A stretch of DNA of 64,000 nucleotides from an uncultured Lachnospiraceae bacterium (GCA_945917765.1 CAMEHU010000001.1:1-64000), one strand, 5' to 3'. Shown: positions 10,331 to 20,669, numbered from the stretch's first letter. Numbers and translations: made by a program. Notes: generated from the letters alone by a model not told the origin.

Positions 10331-11263
10331 ATGTATAATTTTAGAACAGACATGGCTGATGAAAGAAAAGATATTTACAAAAAAGCAAACAATCTTGACC
10401 AAATCCCTGGTATAGAAACTTCAGAAAATATAATAAGTGAAAATCTTAAAACTAATATTGTAAAAATTATTAACCAAGATGGTGAAAAAGCTATTGGAAA
10501 ACCTATTGGAACTTATGTAACAATTGATATTAAAAATTTAAAATTAGCAACTGATGAAAATATTGAAAATGCTTCCAATGTAGTAAAAGACGAGCTAAAA
10601 AAAATAATTGATTCTCATTGTGAACCACAAGATGAAATTCTTGTAGTTGGTTTAGGAAATCAATTTGTAACACCAGATTCCCTTGGTCCAAAGGTAGTTT
10701 CCGAAATTGATGTTACAAAACATTTTTTGAAATATACTCCACAATTTGTTGAAGAAGGTACTCGTTCAGTTTGTGCAATTGCACCAGGAGTTTTGGGCAC
10801 AACAGGAATTGAAACTTCAGAAATAATTAAAGGAATTGTTAATAATATAAAGCCAAAAATGTTAATAGTTATAGATAGTTTAGCTTCTAAGAGTATCGAA
10901 AGAATAAGCAGTACTGTACAAATCTCAGATACTGGAATTGTTCCTGGTGGTGGTGTAGGTAATGCTCGTGAAGAATTAAGCGAGAAAACTATTGGTATTC
11001 CAGTGATTGCTATAGGTGTTCCAATGGTTGTAGAATCAGCTGTTTTAGTAAATGATTGTTTAGATTTATTTATCGGAAAATTACAAGACGAAGCTAAATC
11101 TAATGATTATTTAAATGATTTAAAAGAACAGGACAATTATGAGGAGATTAAAGATAGTTTAAATCCTACAGGTTATAATATGATTGTTACTCCTAAAGAG
11201 ATTGATGATTTAATCGAAAATATGAAGGATGTTGTTGCAAGAGCTATCAATTTTTCAGTTTAA
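10331..11263 (+). CDS. gpr: GPR endopeptidase (spore germination protease)
   Basis: LGNQFVTPDSLGPKVV, GTRSVCAIAPGVLGTTGIET, SLASKSIERISSTVQISDTGIVPGGGVGN. Confidence 0.95.
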   Translation: MYNFRTDMADERKDIYKKANNLDQIPGIETSENIISENLKTNIVKIINQDGEKAIGKPIGTYVTIDIKNLKLATDENIENASNVVKDELKKIIDSHCEPQDEILVVGLGNQFVTPDSLGPKVVSEIDVTKHFLKYTPQFVEEGTRSVCAIAPGVLGTTGIETSEIIKGIVNNIKPKMLIVIDSLASKSIERISSTVQISDTGIVPGGGVGNAREELSEKTIGIPVIAIGVPMVVESAVLVNDCLDLFIGKLQDEAKSNDYLNDLKEQDNYEEIKDSLNPTGYNMIVTPKEIDDLIENMKDVVARAINFSV

Positions 11264-11267
11264 TAAA

Positions 11268-11300
11268 AAACGTATCAGCTAAAACAACTGATACGTTTTT
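11268..11300 (+). terminator. gpr terminator
   Basis: AAAAACGTATCAG..CTGATACGTTTTT. Confidence 0.8.
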
Positions 11301-11304
11301 ATTT

Positions 11305-11380
11305 TGGTGACCCGTACGGGAATCGAACCCATGATTCGGCCTTGAGAGGGCCGCGTCTTAACCGCTTGACCAACGGGCCA
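11305..11380 (-). tRNA. tRNA-Glu (CTC)
   Basis: Minus strand TGGCCCGTTGGTCAAGCGGTTAAGACGCGGCCCTCTCAAGGCCGAATCATGGGTTCGATTCCCGTACGGGTCACCA; cloverleaf with CGGCC-CTCTCAA-GGCCG anticodon arm, encoded CCA. Confidence 0.93.
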
Positions 11381-11430
11381 TTTTTTGCTACTCTATAGTT
11401 ATAACATATTTTGCACAAATTAGTCAATGG

Positions 11431-11823
11431 TTACATACACATTTTTAAAATTTCTTTTAACCTTTCATCTTTTTTTGTAAGATATAAAAAACCAATTAAT
11501 CCCTCAAATGCTGTTGAATACATATAATCAGCAGGATCAGCATTCTTAGGCAAATGATGATTTTCAGCATTTCTAGCACGTCTTACTATTTCTTTTTCTT
11601 CATCAGTTAATTCTGGTTCTATTCTTTTTAATATATCTGCTTGCGCTTTAGCTTTTACATATTTTATTGATTCTATATGTAATTTATGAGGTTTTAATTT
11701 TGTATTATTTACTAAATTTGTTCTTATGTATAATTCATATACTGCATCTCCAACATATGCCCATGTTAATGGTGATAACATGTTTATATCCATTTCATTT
11801 TTTTCTCTATCAATTAATTCCAT
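11431..11823 (-). CDS. mrnC: Mini-ribonuclease 3
   Basis: LSPLTWAYVGDAVYELYIRT, RRARNAENHHLPKNADPADYMYSTAFEGLIGFLYL. Confidence 0.92.
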   Translation of the reverse strand: MELIDREKNEMDINMLSPLTWAYVGDAVYELYIRTNLVNNTKLKPHKLHIESIKYVKAKAQADILKRIEPELTDEEKEIVRRARNAENHHLPKNADPADYMYSTAFEGLIGFLYLTKKDERLKEILKMCM

Positions 11824-11869
11824 CTTTTTTTCTCCTTTTGCACATTTTTTATCTTGTTACGTTAAGAGA

Positions 11870-11920
11870 TGTGTCCCCAGTTGTGCATTTTGCACAGCAG
11901 GGACGCGTCCCCAACTGTGC
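11870..11920 (+). repeat. REP-like palindrome cluster, family B (GCACA/TGTGC clamps)
   Basis: GTGTCCCCAGTTGTGCATTTTGCACAGCAGGGACGCGTCCCCAACTGTGC; same motif at 23643-23756. Confidence 0.8.
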
Positions 11921-11922
11921 AA

Positions 11923-12816
11923 TTATATTTTTTCGATTGTTATTTTTCCAATCTTTCCGCTTCTAAATTCATCTAATATTATTCCAGAAACCTTCTCATA
12001 GTCTATTCTACCACCAGATAAAATAGCTCCTCTTTTCTTAGCAATATCCTCCATAATCGCAACAACTTTCATATTTTCTTCTTCATCAGAATTTAATATT
12101 TCTTTTACAATATTTTCATCTAGTTTATATCTATCAATTATATTTTGTAAATATTCTTTAACTAAGAAACTAAGTAATTGATATGCTATTTCAGTTTTTT
12201 CTAATATGTCATCTTTTATAGAGCCAGTAAAAGCTAGATGTAGCCCTACTTCTTCAGATTCGAATTTTGGCCATAATACACCTGGTGTATCCATTAATTC
12301 TATTCCTTCATCAATTCTTATCCATTGTTTTTGCCTTGTTACACCTGGCTTATTTCCAACTTGTGCTGTGTTTTTCTTTGTTATTCTATTTATAAATGAT
12401 GATTTTCCAACATTAGGAATTCCTAAAATCATTATTCTAACTGATTTTCCAATTCTTCCTTTATCAGCAAATTTTTCTTGAGTTTCTTTTGCAACTTCTT
12501 TAACAGCTCTTATAACTTCTGTTACGCCTTTTCCATTATTAGCATCTGTAATAACTGCTGGAATTCCTTTACTTGCAAAGTATTTTACCCATTTTTTTGT
12601 CTCAATTTCATCTGCTAAATCTGTTTTATTTAGTACTACTACTTTTTTCTTGTTTTTTGTATATCCTTTTACATCAGGGTTTTGGCTTGATAGTGGTATT
12701 CTTGCATCTAGGATTTCTACTACTACATCTATTAATTTCAAATCTTCTATAATTTGCTTTTTAGTTTTGGCCATGTGACCCGGGTACCAGTTTATATTTA
12801 TTTTACTTTCTTCCAT
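11923..12816 (-). CDS. rbgA: ribosome biogenesis GTPase YlqF/RbgA
   Basis: NWYPGHMAKTKKQI, NKTDLAD, LGIPNVGKSSFINRI, circularly permuted G motifs. Confidence 0.95.
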   Translation of the reverse strand: MEESKININWYPGHMAKTKKQIIEDLKLIDVVVEILDARIPLSSQNPDVKGYTKNKKKVVVLNKTDLADEIETKKWVKYFASKGIPAVITDANNGKGVTEVIRAVKEVAKETQEKFADKGRIGKSVRIMILGIPNVGKSSFINRITKKNTAQVGNKPGVTRQKQWIRIDEGIELMDTPGVLWPKFESEEVGLHLAFTGSIKDDILEKTEIAYQLLSFLVKEYLQNIIDRYKLDENIVKEILNSDEEENMKVVAIMEDIAKKRGAILSGGRIDYEKVSGIILDEFRSGKIGKITIEKI

Positions 12817-12887
12817 CTATATCACTTCCTTTTTATCTTCTTTAATCTAAATATATTATTAATATCTTGTTGATGAATACACCTTTC

Positions 12888-13409
12888 TTACTGAATTAAC
12901 CCTTTTTTTCCAGATTCAAAATATGTTATACCATACTTATATATCGTTAATATAATCGTTCTTAATGCTTCATCAATATCATCTTTACATTTAATATTAT
13001 AATTGTACATTTCATTATAAATTGTTAAATTATATCCTTTATCTGTTTTAACTAATCCTTCTAAATCAAACTCTCCAACTCCTTCGGAACCTATTTCATA
13101 TTCTTTTCCATCAATTTCAAGAGTAGGTATATATTTCCAAGTTAAAAATCCTATTTTATGTTTCTTTTCATAAATTGTACCATATTCATTATTATTTGAC
13201 ATTATTTTATAAAATCTAGAATGTCCTTTAATAACTTTTATATGATGTTGCATAGTTATCTTTTTATCTTTAAATTCTATTAGTATCTCTGGATTAAAAG
13301 AGTTAAGCTTTCCTTTTACAGCTATTTTTCCTAAAATATTTTCGTTTTCAATTATTTCAAATTCGGCAACAAATAACTCTTTTGATTTTTGTTTTATATT
13401 AAACTCCAT
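12888..13409 (-). CDS. hypothetical protein
   Basis: 173-aa ORF in operon-like context; beta-rich, resembles LURP/tubby-like domains only loosely. Confidence 0.7.
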   Translation of the reverse strand: MEFNIKQKSKELFVAEFEIIENENILGKIAVKGKLNSFNPEILIEFKDKKITMQHHIKVIKGHSRFYKIMSNNNEYGTIYEKKHKIGFLTWKYIPTLEIDGKEYEIGSEGVGEFDLEGLVKTDKGYNLTIYNEMYNYNIKCKDDIDEALRTIILTIYKYGITYFESGKKGLIQ

Positions 13410-13480
13410 ATATTTTACTCCATTTAATTAAATTTTTTTACATTTTAACACAAAAATACATATTTTTCAACACACAAAAA

Positions 13481-13516
13481 ATTCCCAAGAATATTAAAAA
13501 AAAACTCTTGGGAATT
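13481..13516 (-). terminator. terminator of ytxC-like gene
   Basis: ATTCCCAAGA..TCTTGGGAAT hairpin. Confidence 0.6.
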
Positions 13517-13528
13517 ATAAATTGTTAT

Positions 13529-14374
13529 TTAGTATACATTTAGCAATGAAAATGTCTTACAAATATTGCATTCTTTACAAATCATAATTCTATTTTCAAA
13601 TATCATTTTCAAAGTTTCTATAAACTCATCTTCATCAACCAATAAATGCAATATAATTTTTTTAGGCAATAGATTTAGTAATGTATTTAAACAATAATCT
13701 TTTGAAGAAAAAGTTATATCTGACAGATATTTTGGTCTTTCAAATTGATTATCATATACTAAAATATTTTGTTGTTCATCTAATACTATTGGTTCATTAT
13801 TTGAATAAATTACATGAATTGTATCTGTTCTATTTTTTTGAGAATGTATATATCCTCTAAGCAATTCAATAAATTCTTTATATTCCTTATCTATAATATA
13901 TTTATTTACTGCAATATCAACGCATTCCTCAACCAAAGAATTGTATTCAAATAATCTAAAATTAACAAAACCATCTAATATAAAAAATTTATGTTCTGAA
14001 ATATAATTAACTAAACAATCAAAAATTTTTTCTTTTCTTAACTTAAATTCATTGCTTTCTGCATCATCTAGTAGTTCATAGCAATTATTATATATTGTAT
14101 TTTTTTCTCTTGGTTCAAAGTAAAAGAAATCGCAATTTACCACTCTTTTAACAATTTTTTTCTCATAAAATTTCACAATACAGTTCATTAAGATATTTGA
14201 TAGTTCATATATAAACTTTTTTTCATTCTCTCCAGTATAATGTACTATTACATTTTTATAAAGTTTAAAACTATTCTGGGATACATATACATTTTCAGAA
14301 TTCAAATTGCTTATTTCTGATAGTAGATAATTTAGTATTTTGTCATTATTATTTTTAATACAAAATGATTTCAT
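13529..14374 (-). CDS. putative sporulation protein YtxC-like
   Basis: YtxC-like pattern (VNFRLFEY..L...VD.AV..Y..DKEYKEFIELLRGYI). Confidence 0.7.
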   Translation of the reverse strand: MKSFCIKNNNDKILNYLLSEISNLNSENVYVSQNSFKLYKNVIVHYTGENEKKFIYELSNILMNCIVKFYEKKIVKRVVNCDFFYFEPREKNTIYNNCYELLDDAESNEFKLRKEKIFDCLVNYISEHKFFILDGFVNFRLFEYNSLVEECVDIAVNKYIIDKEYKEFIELLRGYIHSQKNRTDTIHVIYSNNEPIVLDEQQNILVYDNQFERPKYLSDITFSSKDYCLNTLLNLLPKKIILHLLVDEDEFIETLKMIFENRIMICKECNICKTFSLLNVY

Positions 14375-14471
14375 TACAAAATTCCCCTTTCTAACATATG
14401 TATATTATCTACTAAAATTTGGTTAGATATACATATATTATTCAAGGAATCATGATTTTGAAAGTTGTACT

Positions 14472-15353
14472 TTAGCTATATTTTAAACAGATATTATTTT
14501 TTGTTCTTATTACTTTATTATTTAAATAATGTAATTTATTATTATCATCAATATTAAACTTTAAACTATAACTACATAATTTTTGATTTTTCACTTTAAA
14601 TTTCTTGTTAATATTATTCACACCATATTTTCCATCTCCTAAAATTGGATAACCAATATAAGCCAAATGAGCTCTAATTTGGTGTGTTCTACCAGTATGC
14701 AATTCAACATCTAATGTTGCCAAGTTGTTTTCATAATCTTTTTCTACAATTTTATATGATGTTATGATTTTTCTATACCCAGTTTTTTGTGTATCAGAAA
14801 TATATACCATAGATTTTTTGTTGTCTTTAAACAAGTATGCTTCTAGAACTTTTTGCTCTTGTTTAGGTATTCCAACTACCACGCATCTATAATGCTTTTC
14901 TATTTTTTGATTTTTGAACATCTCTAATAAAATCTCTAAACTCTCTTCATTTTTTGCAAAAAGAACCAACCCTATCGTATTTCTATCTAATCTATGACAA
15001 GGCTTTATAAATTGGTTTTTATAAAGATTTTGTGCATATTTTTCTAAAGAATTTTCGCCAGTAACCTCTATATTAGCCGGTTTATCAAAAACAACAATAT
15101 TCTCATCTTCATAAACAATATTTATCTCTGAAACTTCATTTTTTTTATATAATAATTCATCAACTATATATACCTTTATTTCATCTCCTTCATATATAGT
15201 CTTATTTTCAGAAACTCTTACATCATTTATTCTAATATCTTTTTTTCTTAAAGCTTTATTAAAACTATTATTAGTTAAGCCATCAAAATTATCAAATAAA
15301 AAATTGCTTAACTTTTTATTATTATATTTTTTACTTACTATTAAATTTTTCAT
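14472..15353 (-). CDS. RluA family pseudouridine synthase
   Basis: S4-like N-terminus, PCHRLDRNTIGLVLFAK, HTGRTHQIRAHLAYIGYPILGDGKYG. Confidence 0.93.
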   Translation of the reverse strand: MKNLIVSKKYNNKKLSNFLFDNFDGLTNNSFNKALRKKDIRINDVRVSENKTIYEGDEIKVYIVDELLYKKNEVSEINIVYEDENIVVFDKPANIEVTGENSLEKYAQNLYKNQFIKPCHRLDRNTIGLVLFAKNEESLEILLEMFKNQKIEKHYRCVVVGIPKQEQKVLEAYLFKDNKKSMVYISDTQKTGYRKIITSYKIVEKDYENNLATLDVELHTGRTHQIRAHLAYIGYPILGDGKYGVNNINKKFKVKNQKLCSYSLKFNIDDNNKLHYLNNKVIRTKNNICLKYS

Positions 15354-15423
15354 ACAAACATTATACACTATTTTTAATCAAAAATCCACTCTAACTTTAC
15401 ACTCACTTATAACACCTAGATTA

Positions 15424-15448
15424 GCCAAATTGCCCCGTCCCCATTGGC
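15424..15448 (+). repeat. REP-like palindrome, family A
   Basis: GCCAAATTGCCCCGTCCCCATTGGC. Confidence 0.85.
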
Positions 15449-15612
15449 CAGTTTAAATCAAGTTAATTCGAATCAAATTATTATATTAGTGCTGAAAATG
15501 TTGAAATCTAAAGGAAACCCCAGCCAAAAAAACTCATACTCCCATTGGCTTTAACTTGTATGAAACAAAAAAATATGCTATAATATAATCAATATCTCTA
15601 AGGAGGGAAAAA

Positions 15613-16593
15613 ATGGAAAATAAAAAATTAATCACCATCTTAGTTCCAGCATATAATGAACAAGATGTTTTAAGCATGCTATATGATAGACTAAAAAAAT
15701 TAATGGATTCAACAAGCAATTATGATTTTGAAGTTTTATTTATAAATGATGGAAGCCAAGATGATACTTTAAAAATAATTAAAGATTTAAGAAAAAACGA
15801 TAAAAGAATATGCTATCTTAACCTATCAAGAAATTTTGGTAAAGAAACAGCAATGATTGCTGGTCTTGATTATGCAAAAGGTGATGCAGTTATTATAATT
15901 GATGCTGATTTGCAAGATCCACCAGAATTAATTCCTGAAATGATAAAATATTGGGAACAAGGATATGATGATATCTATGCTAAAAGGAAGTCTAGAAAAG
16001 GTGAAACATGGCTAAAAAAATTCACTTCAAAGATGTATTATAAAACATTGCAAAGTGTTACAAAAATAGAAATACAAAAAGATACTGGTGATTTTAGACT
16101 TTTGGATAGAAGATGTGTTGAAGCTTTAAAGCTAATTCGTGAATCACAAAGATATACAAAAGGATTATTTAGTTGGATTGGATATAATAAAAAAGAATTA
16201 TTATATGATAGAGATCCTCGAGCTGCAGGTAAAACAAAATGGAATTATAAAAAATTAATAGATTTATCAATTGATGGTATAACTTCATTTACTACTGCTC
16301 CATTAAGATGGTCAGCAATAATTGGGGTTTTAGTATCTCTTGCAGGATTTATATATATGATGTTCATAATTATTAAAACTCTTGCTCTAGGAGTAGATAT
16401 ACCTGGATATGCTTCAACAATGGTTGTAATTTTATTCTTAGGCGGAATTCAATTAATATTTTTAGGAGTTATTGGAGAATATTTAGGTAGAGCTTTTTAC
16501 GAAACGAAACATAGACCTATTTATTTTGTTGATACATATAACGAGGAAAAAGAAACAAATATAAGAAAAAAAGATGATATGTTTTCACTATAA
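15613..16593 (+). CDS. family 2 glycosyltransferase (GtrB/DPM1-like) with C-terminal TM helices
   Basis: VPAYNEQDVLSMLYDRL, FINDGSQDDTL, DADLQDPPELIPEMI, two C-terminal TM segments. Confidence 0.93.
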   Translation: MENKKLITILVPAYNEQDVLSMLYDRLKKLMDSTSNYDFEVLFINDGSQDDTLKIIKDLRKNDKRICYLNLSRNFGKETAMIAGLDYAKGDAVIIIDADLQDPPELIPEMIKYWEQGYDDIYAKRKSRKGETWLKKFTSKMYYKTLQSVTKIEIQKDTGDFRLLDRRCVEALKLIRESQRYTKGLFSWIGYNKKELLYDRDPRAAGKTKWNYKKLIDLSIDGITSFTTAPLRWSAIIGVLVSLAGFIYMMFIIIKTLALGVDIPGYASTMVVILFLGGIQLIFLGVIGEYLGRAFYETKHRPIYFVDTYNEEKETNIRKKDDMFSL

Positions 16594-16615
16594 ATTTAAG
16601 CTTTTTTAATTTTTT

Positions 16616-16664
16616 AGGGACACCCTTTGAAAGCATCTTAAACGATGTGTTCGCAAGGTGTCCT
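16616..16664 (+). terminator. terminator of the glycosyltransferase gene
   Basis: AGGGACACCCTTTG..CGCAAGGTGTCCT long hairpin. Confidence 0.6.
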
Positions 16665-16727
16665 TAAAATTTTTTAAAATTTATTTCAAATATATCTCGA
16701 AAAATATACTAAAAATCATCTTTACTT

Positions 16728-17069
16728 TTAAATCCCATCTATCCCGCCATCTAAATTATAAACATTATTATATCCCATTTTAATTAATTTTTTTACTGCT
16801 TTTTTACTTCTGCCTCCATATTCACAATACACAATAATAACTGTATTTTTATTATTAATTTTTTTCTTAATTAACGCCTCTGAAAAGTCCTGTACTGGAA
16901 TATTTATAGCCCCATTTAAATGATTGTATTGAAATTCATCTTTTGTTCTTACATCGATTAACACTATATTAGAATTATTATTTAACATTTTTTGCAAAGT
17001 ATCATAATTTATATCATTATAACATGTCCTCATAAATCTATTTTGTAATTTATAAATTATTTTTTTCAC
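16728..17069 (-). CDS. rhodanese-like domain protein
   Basis: LIDVRTKDEFQYNHLNGAINIPV, VYCEYGGRSKKAVKKLIKMGYNNVYNLDGGI. Confidence 0.93.
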   Translation of the reverse strand: MKKIIYKLQNRFMRTCYNDINYDTLQKMLNNNSNIVLIDVRTKDEFQYNHLNGAINIPVQDFSEALIKKKINNKNTVIIVYCEYGGRSKKAVKKLIKMGYNNVYNLDGGIDGI

Positions 17070-17111
17070 ATATATTCCCTCCTTTTATTTTTTATTTTGA
17101 ATTTTATAAAA

Positions 17112-17162
17112 CAACAAAAAAAGACATTATAATATATAATATTCATAATGTCTTTTTTGTTG
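17112..17162. terminator. hairpin terminator
   Basis: AAAAAAAGACATTATAA..TTCATAATGTCTTTTTT. Confidence 0.7.
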
Positions 17163-17237
17163 TTTATTATTTCATAAACTTTTTTGTATATATTTTTTTA
17201 TTATTTTAATATACTTTTTTATATTTTTATTTAAAAA

Positions 17238-17876
17238 TTATTTTTGTTTTTCAACACTTATTTGTTTTTCAAACATATATGTCAAAACTGTTAACATAGC
17301 AATATAAATTACTAATGCTCCTGGCATTAATAAACTATTTACTTGGAATCTTGTTATAGCTATTAATGAAAAATATAGTAATTCTGCCATTAAAGTTAAA
17401 ATAATAGTTTGGCAAAGTACTTTTGCAACACCAATATTTCTATATCTAATAATCATATATATTAAAACTAATCCTGTTATTACTAGAATTGGTATTAAAT
17501 ATGGTTTAATCATATCTATAACTTTCATTTTTGGAACACTGCTTACAGTTATATTTTCAGCTGTGTTATCTAATCCATATTTTTCATTTAATTTTGTATT
17601 TAAAGTATTTTTTTGTTCATCAGTAACATCACCTTTAACTTTTATAATAACATTATCATTAAATGCTCCTGATTTTTGTATTTCTACTTTTGCATTTGGT
17701 AATGCTTCTTTAGTAATTCCTTCTATATCGCTTATATTAAACTCTTTTCCTATACTTATTTCCATTAAATTGTATGAATTATAATTTTTATCTAATTCAA
17801 AACCTAGTGTAGCAATAATAATTAATCCTACTAAAATTATAAATGCCAATATTAATGTAATTTTATTTTTCATATC
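17238..17876 (-). CDS. divergent SecF-like membrane protein
   Basis: N-terminal TM, soluble domain, C-terminal TM cluster; abuts a SecD-like gene; classical SecF motifs weak. Confidence 0.55.
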   Translation of the reverse strand, partial: DMKNKITLILAFIILVGLIIIATLGFELDKNYNSYNLMEISIGKEFNISDIEGITKEALPNAKVEIQKSGAFNDNVIIKVKGDVTDEQKNTLNTKLNEKYGLDNTAENITVSSVPKMKVIDMIKPYLIPILVITGLVLIYMIIRYRNIGVAKVLCQTIILTLMAELLYFSLIAITRFQVNSLLMPGALVIYIAMLTVLTYMFEKQISVEKQK

Positions 17877-17892
17877 AAATCCCTCTTTCAAT

Positions 17893-19386
17893 TTATTTAT
17901 TTTTTGCCTTTGTGAAAATAGCTCTTGTTATAATATTGTTAAATAATTCAAATGTAAATAATCCCCAGAATGTTACCATTCCAAAATTTGATAATTCTTG
18001 AATATTTCCAAAAGGAATTATTGCTGAATTTTTTAATGCTGGAACTACAGCTGAACATATTCCAAAGATAAATAATGGAACTAATATTTTTGTAAATTCA
18101 ACTGTTTTTTCATTAAATACTTTTGAGCTTATTTTTTTGTCATCTAACAATTTTATTAAATAAATAAATTGTAAAATCATAATACCTACTAAAGCAGAAA
18201 TTGTTGCAATTGAAATTTGAACTTTTGTAATTCTTAACATTAATAATGCAAATGCACCAAATCCTAAAACACATAATTCTGCAAATAATCCGTTTAATTT
18301 GAATTTATAAATTAAGTATATTAACATTGCTATTGAAATCACTGCAAATACACTGATTATACCATATTTGTTTACATTTGAGTGAATGTCTTTAGTCTTA
18401 TATTTTATAGTATATTCTATTGGTAAATTTTCTGTTTCAATTAACATTTTTCTACTATTAATTGCATTTAATGATTGATCCAAAGTTTTTGCATCAGTTG
18501 TGTAGCTACCATATAATTGTAGTGTTCCATTTACAGCTGATTGTAAGAATTCTGTTTCTGTTAAACTTACTATTGCATTTCCATCAATTGAAATTACAAT
18601 ATTATTTTCTTTTGGATTACCATTTTCATCTGCTTGTACAACATAATTATTCTTAATTTCTTTAAATTTATTTATTGCTTCTTTACTAAATTCTACATTT
18701 ATTTTTACATTTGAACCAGCACCATAACTTACATAAGTATCATCAATTGATGTTTCAAATTTTTTAATACTTTTTTGATCACCTATTACTTCATTTGTTT
18801 CTGTAATTTTTATTTCAGTTTTTCCTGTTTCAAACACGCTTTGTAATATATTTGAATCAATGTTTTCAGGTACTTCTACAACTATACTTCCTGTTTTTTC
18901 ATCAAGTCTTACTTCAAATTGTGTAACACCAGCTAATTTTAATCTTTTTTCAATTATTTTTTTTGATTTTTTATAATTATCTACTGTATAGATATTTTGA
19001 GCTTGTCCATTTTCAGATTCATTTTTATTTTCTTCAGTAGCATTTGCCTCTGTAGCTTCTGTTTCAGTTGAATTTTCTGTATTTTCAGCATTTGCTATAT
19101 TTTGTGAATCTTCTGATATCTCATTATTTTCTGTTTGCTCTGTTTCACTACCTTCAGTATTGTTCTCTTCTGTTTTATTTTCTGAAGAAGCTTCATCTGG
19201 CTTGTTTACATCTAGTTTTATAATAGTACTATCTTGTAATCCTGCACCTAAAACATAATCTGGTAACCAGTTTTTCATAACATTTTTGTCTTTCACATAA
19301 ATTCCACCTAAAGACACTAAACATACTAATATTATAACTAATATTGCTAAAATTGATTTTAAAGAACCTTCTTTTTTCACTTTTAT
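17893..19386 (-). CDS. divergent SecD-like membrane protein
   Basis: N-terminal TM, KKIIEKRLKLAGVTQFEVRLDEKTGSIVVEVPE typical of SecD P1 domain, C-terminal TM helices; E/T/N-rich insertion of ~70 aa. Confidence 0.65.
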   Translation of the reverse strand: MKVKKEGSLKSILAILVIILVCLVSLGGIYVKDKNVMKNWLPDYVLGAGLQDSTIIKLDVNKPDEASSENKTEENNTEGSETEQTENNEISEDSQNIANAENTENSTETEATEANATEENKNESENGQAQNIYTVDNYKKSKKIIEKRLKLAGVTQFEVRLDEKTGSIVVEVPENIDSNILQSVFETGKTEIKITETNEVIGDQKSIKKFETSIDDTYVSYGAGSNVKINVEFSKEAINKFKEIKNNYVVQADENGNPKENNIVISIDGNAIVSLTETEFLQSAVNGTLQLYGSYTTDAKTLDQSLNAINSRKMLIETENLPIEYTIKYKTKDIHSNVNKYGIISVFAVISIAMLIYLIYKFKLNGLFAELCVLGFGAFALLMLRITKVQISIATISALVGIMILQFIYLIKLLDDKKISSKVFNEKTVEFTKILVPLFIFGICSAVVPALKNSAIIPFGNIQELSNFGMVTFWGLFTFELFNNIITRAIFTKAKNK

Positions 19387-19396
19387 TCCTCCTATT

Positions 19397-20056
19397 TTAA
19401 AGTAATTTTGTATCATTGATAATTAATTCAAACCAAATATTTAAAAATTTTGCTGCATGTTTACTCATCATAGTTCTATCCATAAAAATTTCAAAATAAT
19501 CTAATACTGGTGAAATATTAGTATCAATAGTTAAATCCAATATTACTTTTCTGTTTTCTTTTGATATTGTAAAATTTGAATTTGTTACAGCATAATTAAC
19601 TTTATCATGTTTATCAAATGTTGATAAATTAGTATTTACAACTCTGTCCCTATGAACATCAGACTTATCAGCTAAAATTAACGCAGCAGATATATCACTA
19701 ACAGCTGTACCGGTTTTTTCATCATGATTTCCAATTGCCATCATAATATCTGTTCTTTCTTTTGCATCCATTCCCATGTCTTTTAAGATTTGATATGCAA
19801 GGATTGCTCCTGAATGTGCATGGTCAGTTCTATTTACACAATTTCCTATATCATGTAAAAAGCCTGCAATTCTAGCTAATTCTACTCTTCTTTCATCAAA
19901 TCCTAATGTTTCTAGCAGTTCTCCTGCTCTTTTTGAAACAATTCCGATATGTCTAAATGAATGTTCTGTGTAGCCTAATGCATTTAGTTCCTCTTGCGAC
20001 CCTAAAATTAATTGCTGTACTTCTGGATTTTTTTTAACGTCTTCTAATGTTATCAT
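19397..20056 (-). CDS. HD domain phosphohydrolase
   Basis: EHSFRHIGIVSKRAGELLE...IAGFLHDIGNCVNRTDHAHSGA...IGNHDE. Confidence 0.9.
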   Translation of the reverse strand: MITLEDVKKNPEVQQLILGSQEELNALGYTEHSFRHIGIVSKRAGELLETLGFDERRVELARIAGFLHDIGNCVNRTDHAHSGAILAYQILKDMGMDAKERTDIMMAIGNHDEKTGTAVSDISAALILADKSDVHRDRVVNTNLSTFDKHDKVNYAVTNSNFTISKENRKVILDLTIDTNISPVLDYFEIFMDRTMMSKHAAKFLNIWFELIINDTKLL

Positions 20057-20215
20057 ATCATTCCTCCAATTACTTTTAAATTTTATATTAAATTTTTAAA
20101 AATATCAACTATTTTTGTAAAATAATTTATAAATTTTGCAAGTGTTTTATACTTTTATTTTTCAAATCGTCAAAACAGCAGAATTATGTGAATTTCAAAG
20201 AGGTTTAATTATTTA

Positions 20216-20608
20216 TTATTTTCCTATATTTACACCTATTATTCCGCCAAATCCTCCAAGTATCATTCCTATTATTATCATTATTATTGAACTTAAGTTA
20301 AAACTAAAACCACAAAACGCAATACTTGATAATATATATATGCTTATAAAATATAAACCTCCTACTAAAATTCCATTTATAATTCCATTTTTCTTGATTT
20401 TTAAGCAACTAATAGAACTTCCTATTAAAATGCTTATTCCTGTTATTGTTATAATTACAGGCTTTATAGTGTTTTCTCCAATAGATGAATTTACTAATAT
20501 AACAGCATATAATAAAATGCATATAATACTCAATACTAAACTGATAATAAATCCTTTTGCAACAACATATAAATTACTATTTTTATTAATTTTCCCAACA
20601 TTATTCAT
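20216..20608 (-). CDS. TIGR04086-like small membrane protein
   Basis: Four-TM 130-aa protein in the tgt/SecD neighbourhood; KGFIISLVLSIICILLYAVIL. Confidence 0.7.
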   Translation of the reverse strand: MNNVGKINKNSNLYVVAKGFIISLVLSIICILLYAVILVNSSIGENTIKPVIITITGISILIGSSISCLKIKKNGIINGILVGGLYFISIYILSSIAFCGFSFNLSSIIMIIIGMILGGFGGIIGVNIGK

Positions 20609-20669
20609 AATAATTCTTAATCCTCCTTGTTTTTTATTAAATAATATTGTGATTTTTTTTATTTAGAAC

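Noticed and set aside
10069-10353. 94-aa minus-strand ORF in the track
   Set aside because: It is read through the palindromic element and a family A REP; the second element copy does not keep the frame, so it is not treated as coding.
20136-20666. 176-aa plus-strand ORF
   Set aside because: Antisense to the TIGR04086-like membrane protein; low-complexity I/P/L composition is the usual shadow of a hydrophobic gene in AT-rich DNA.
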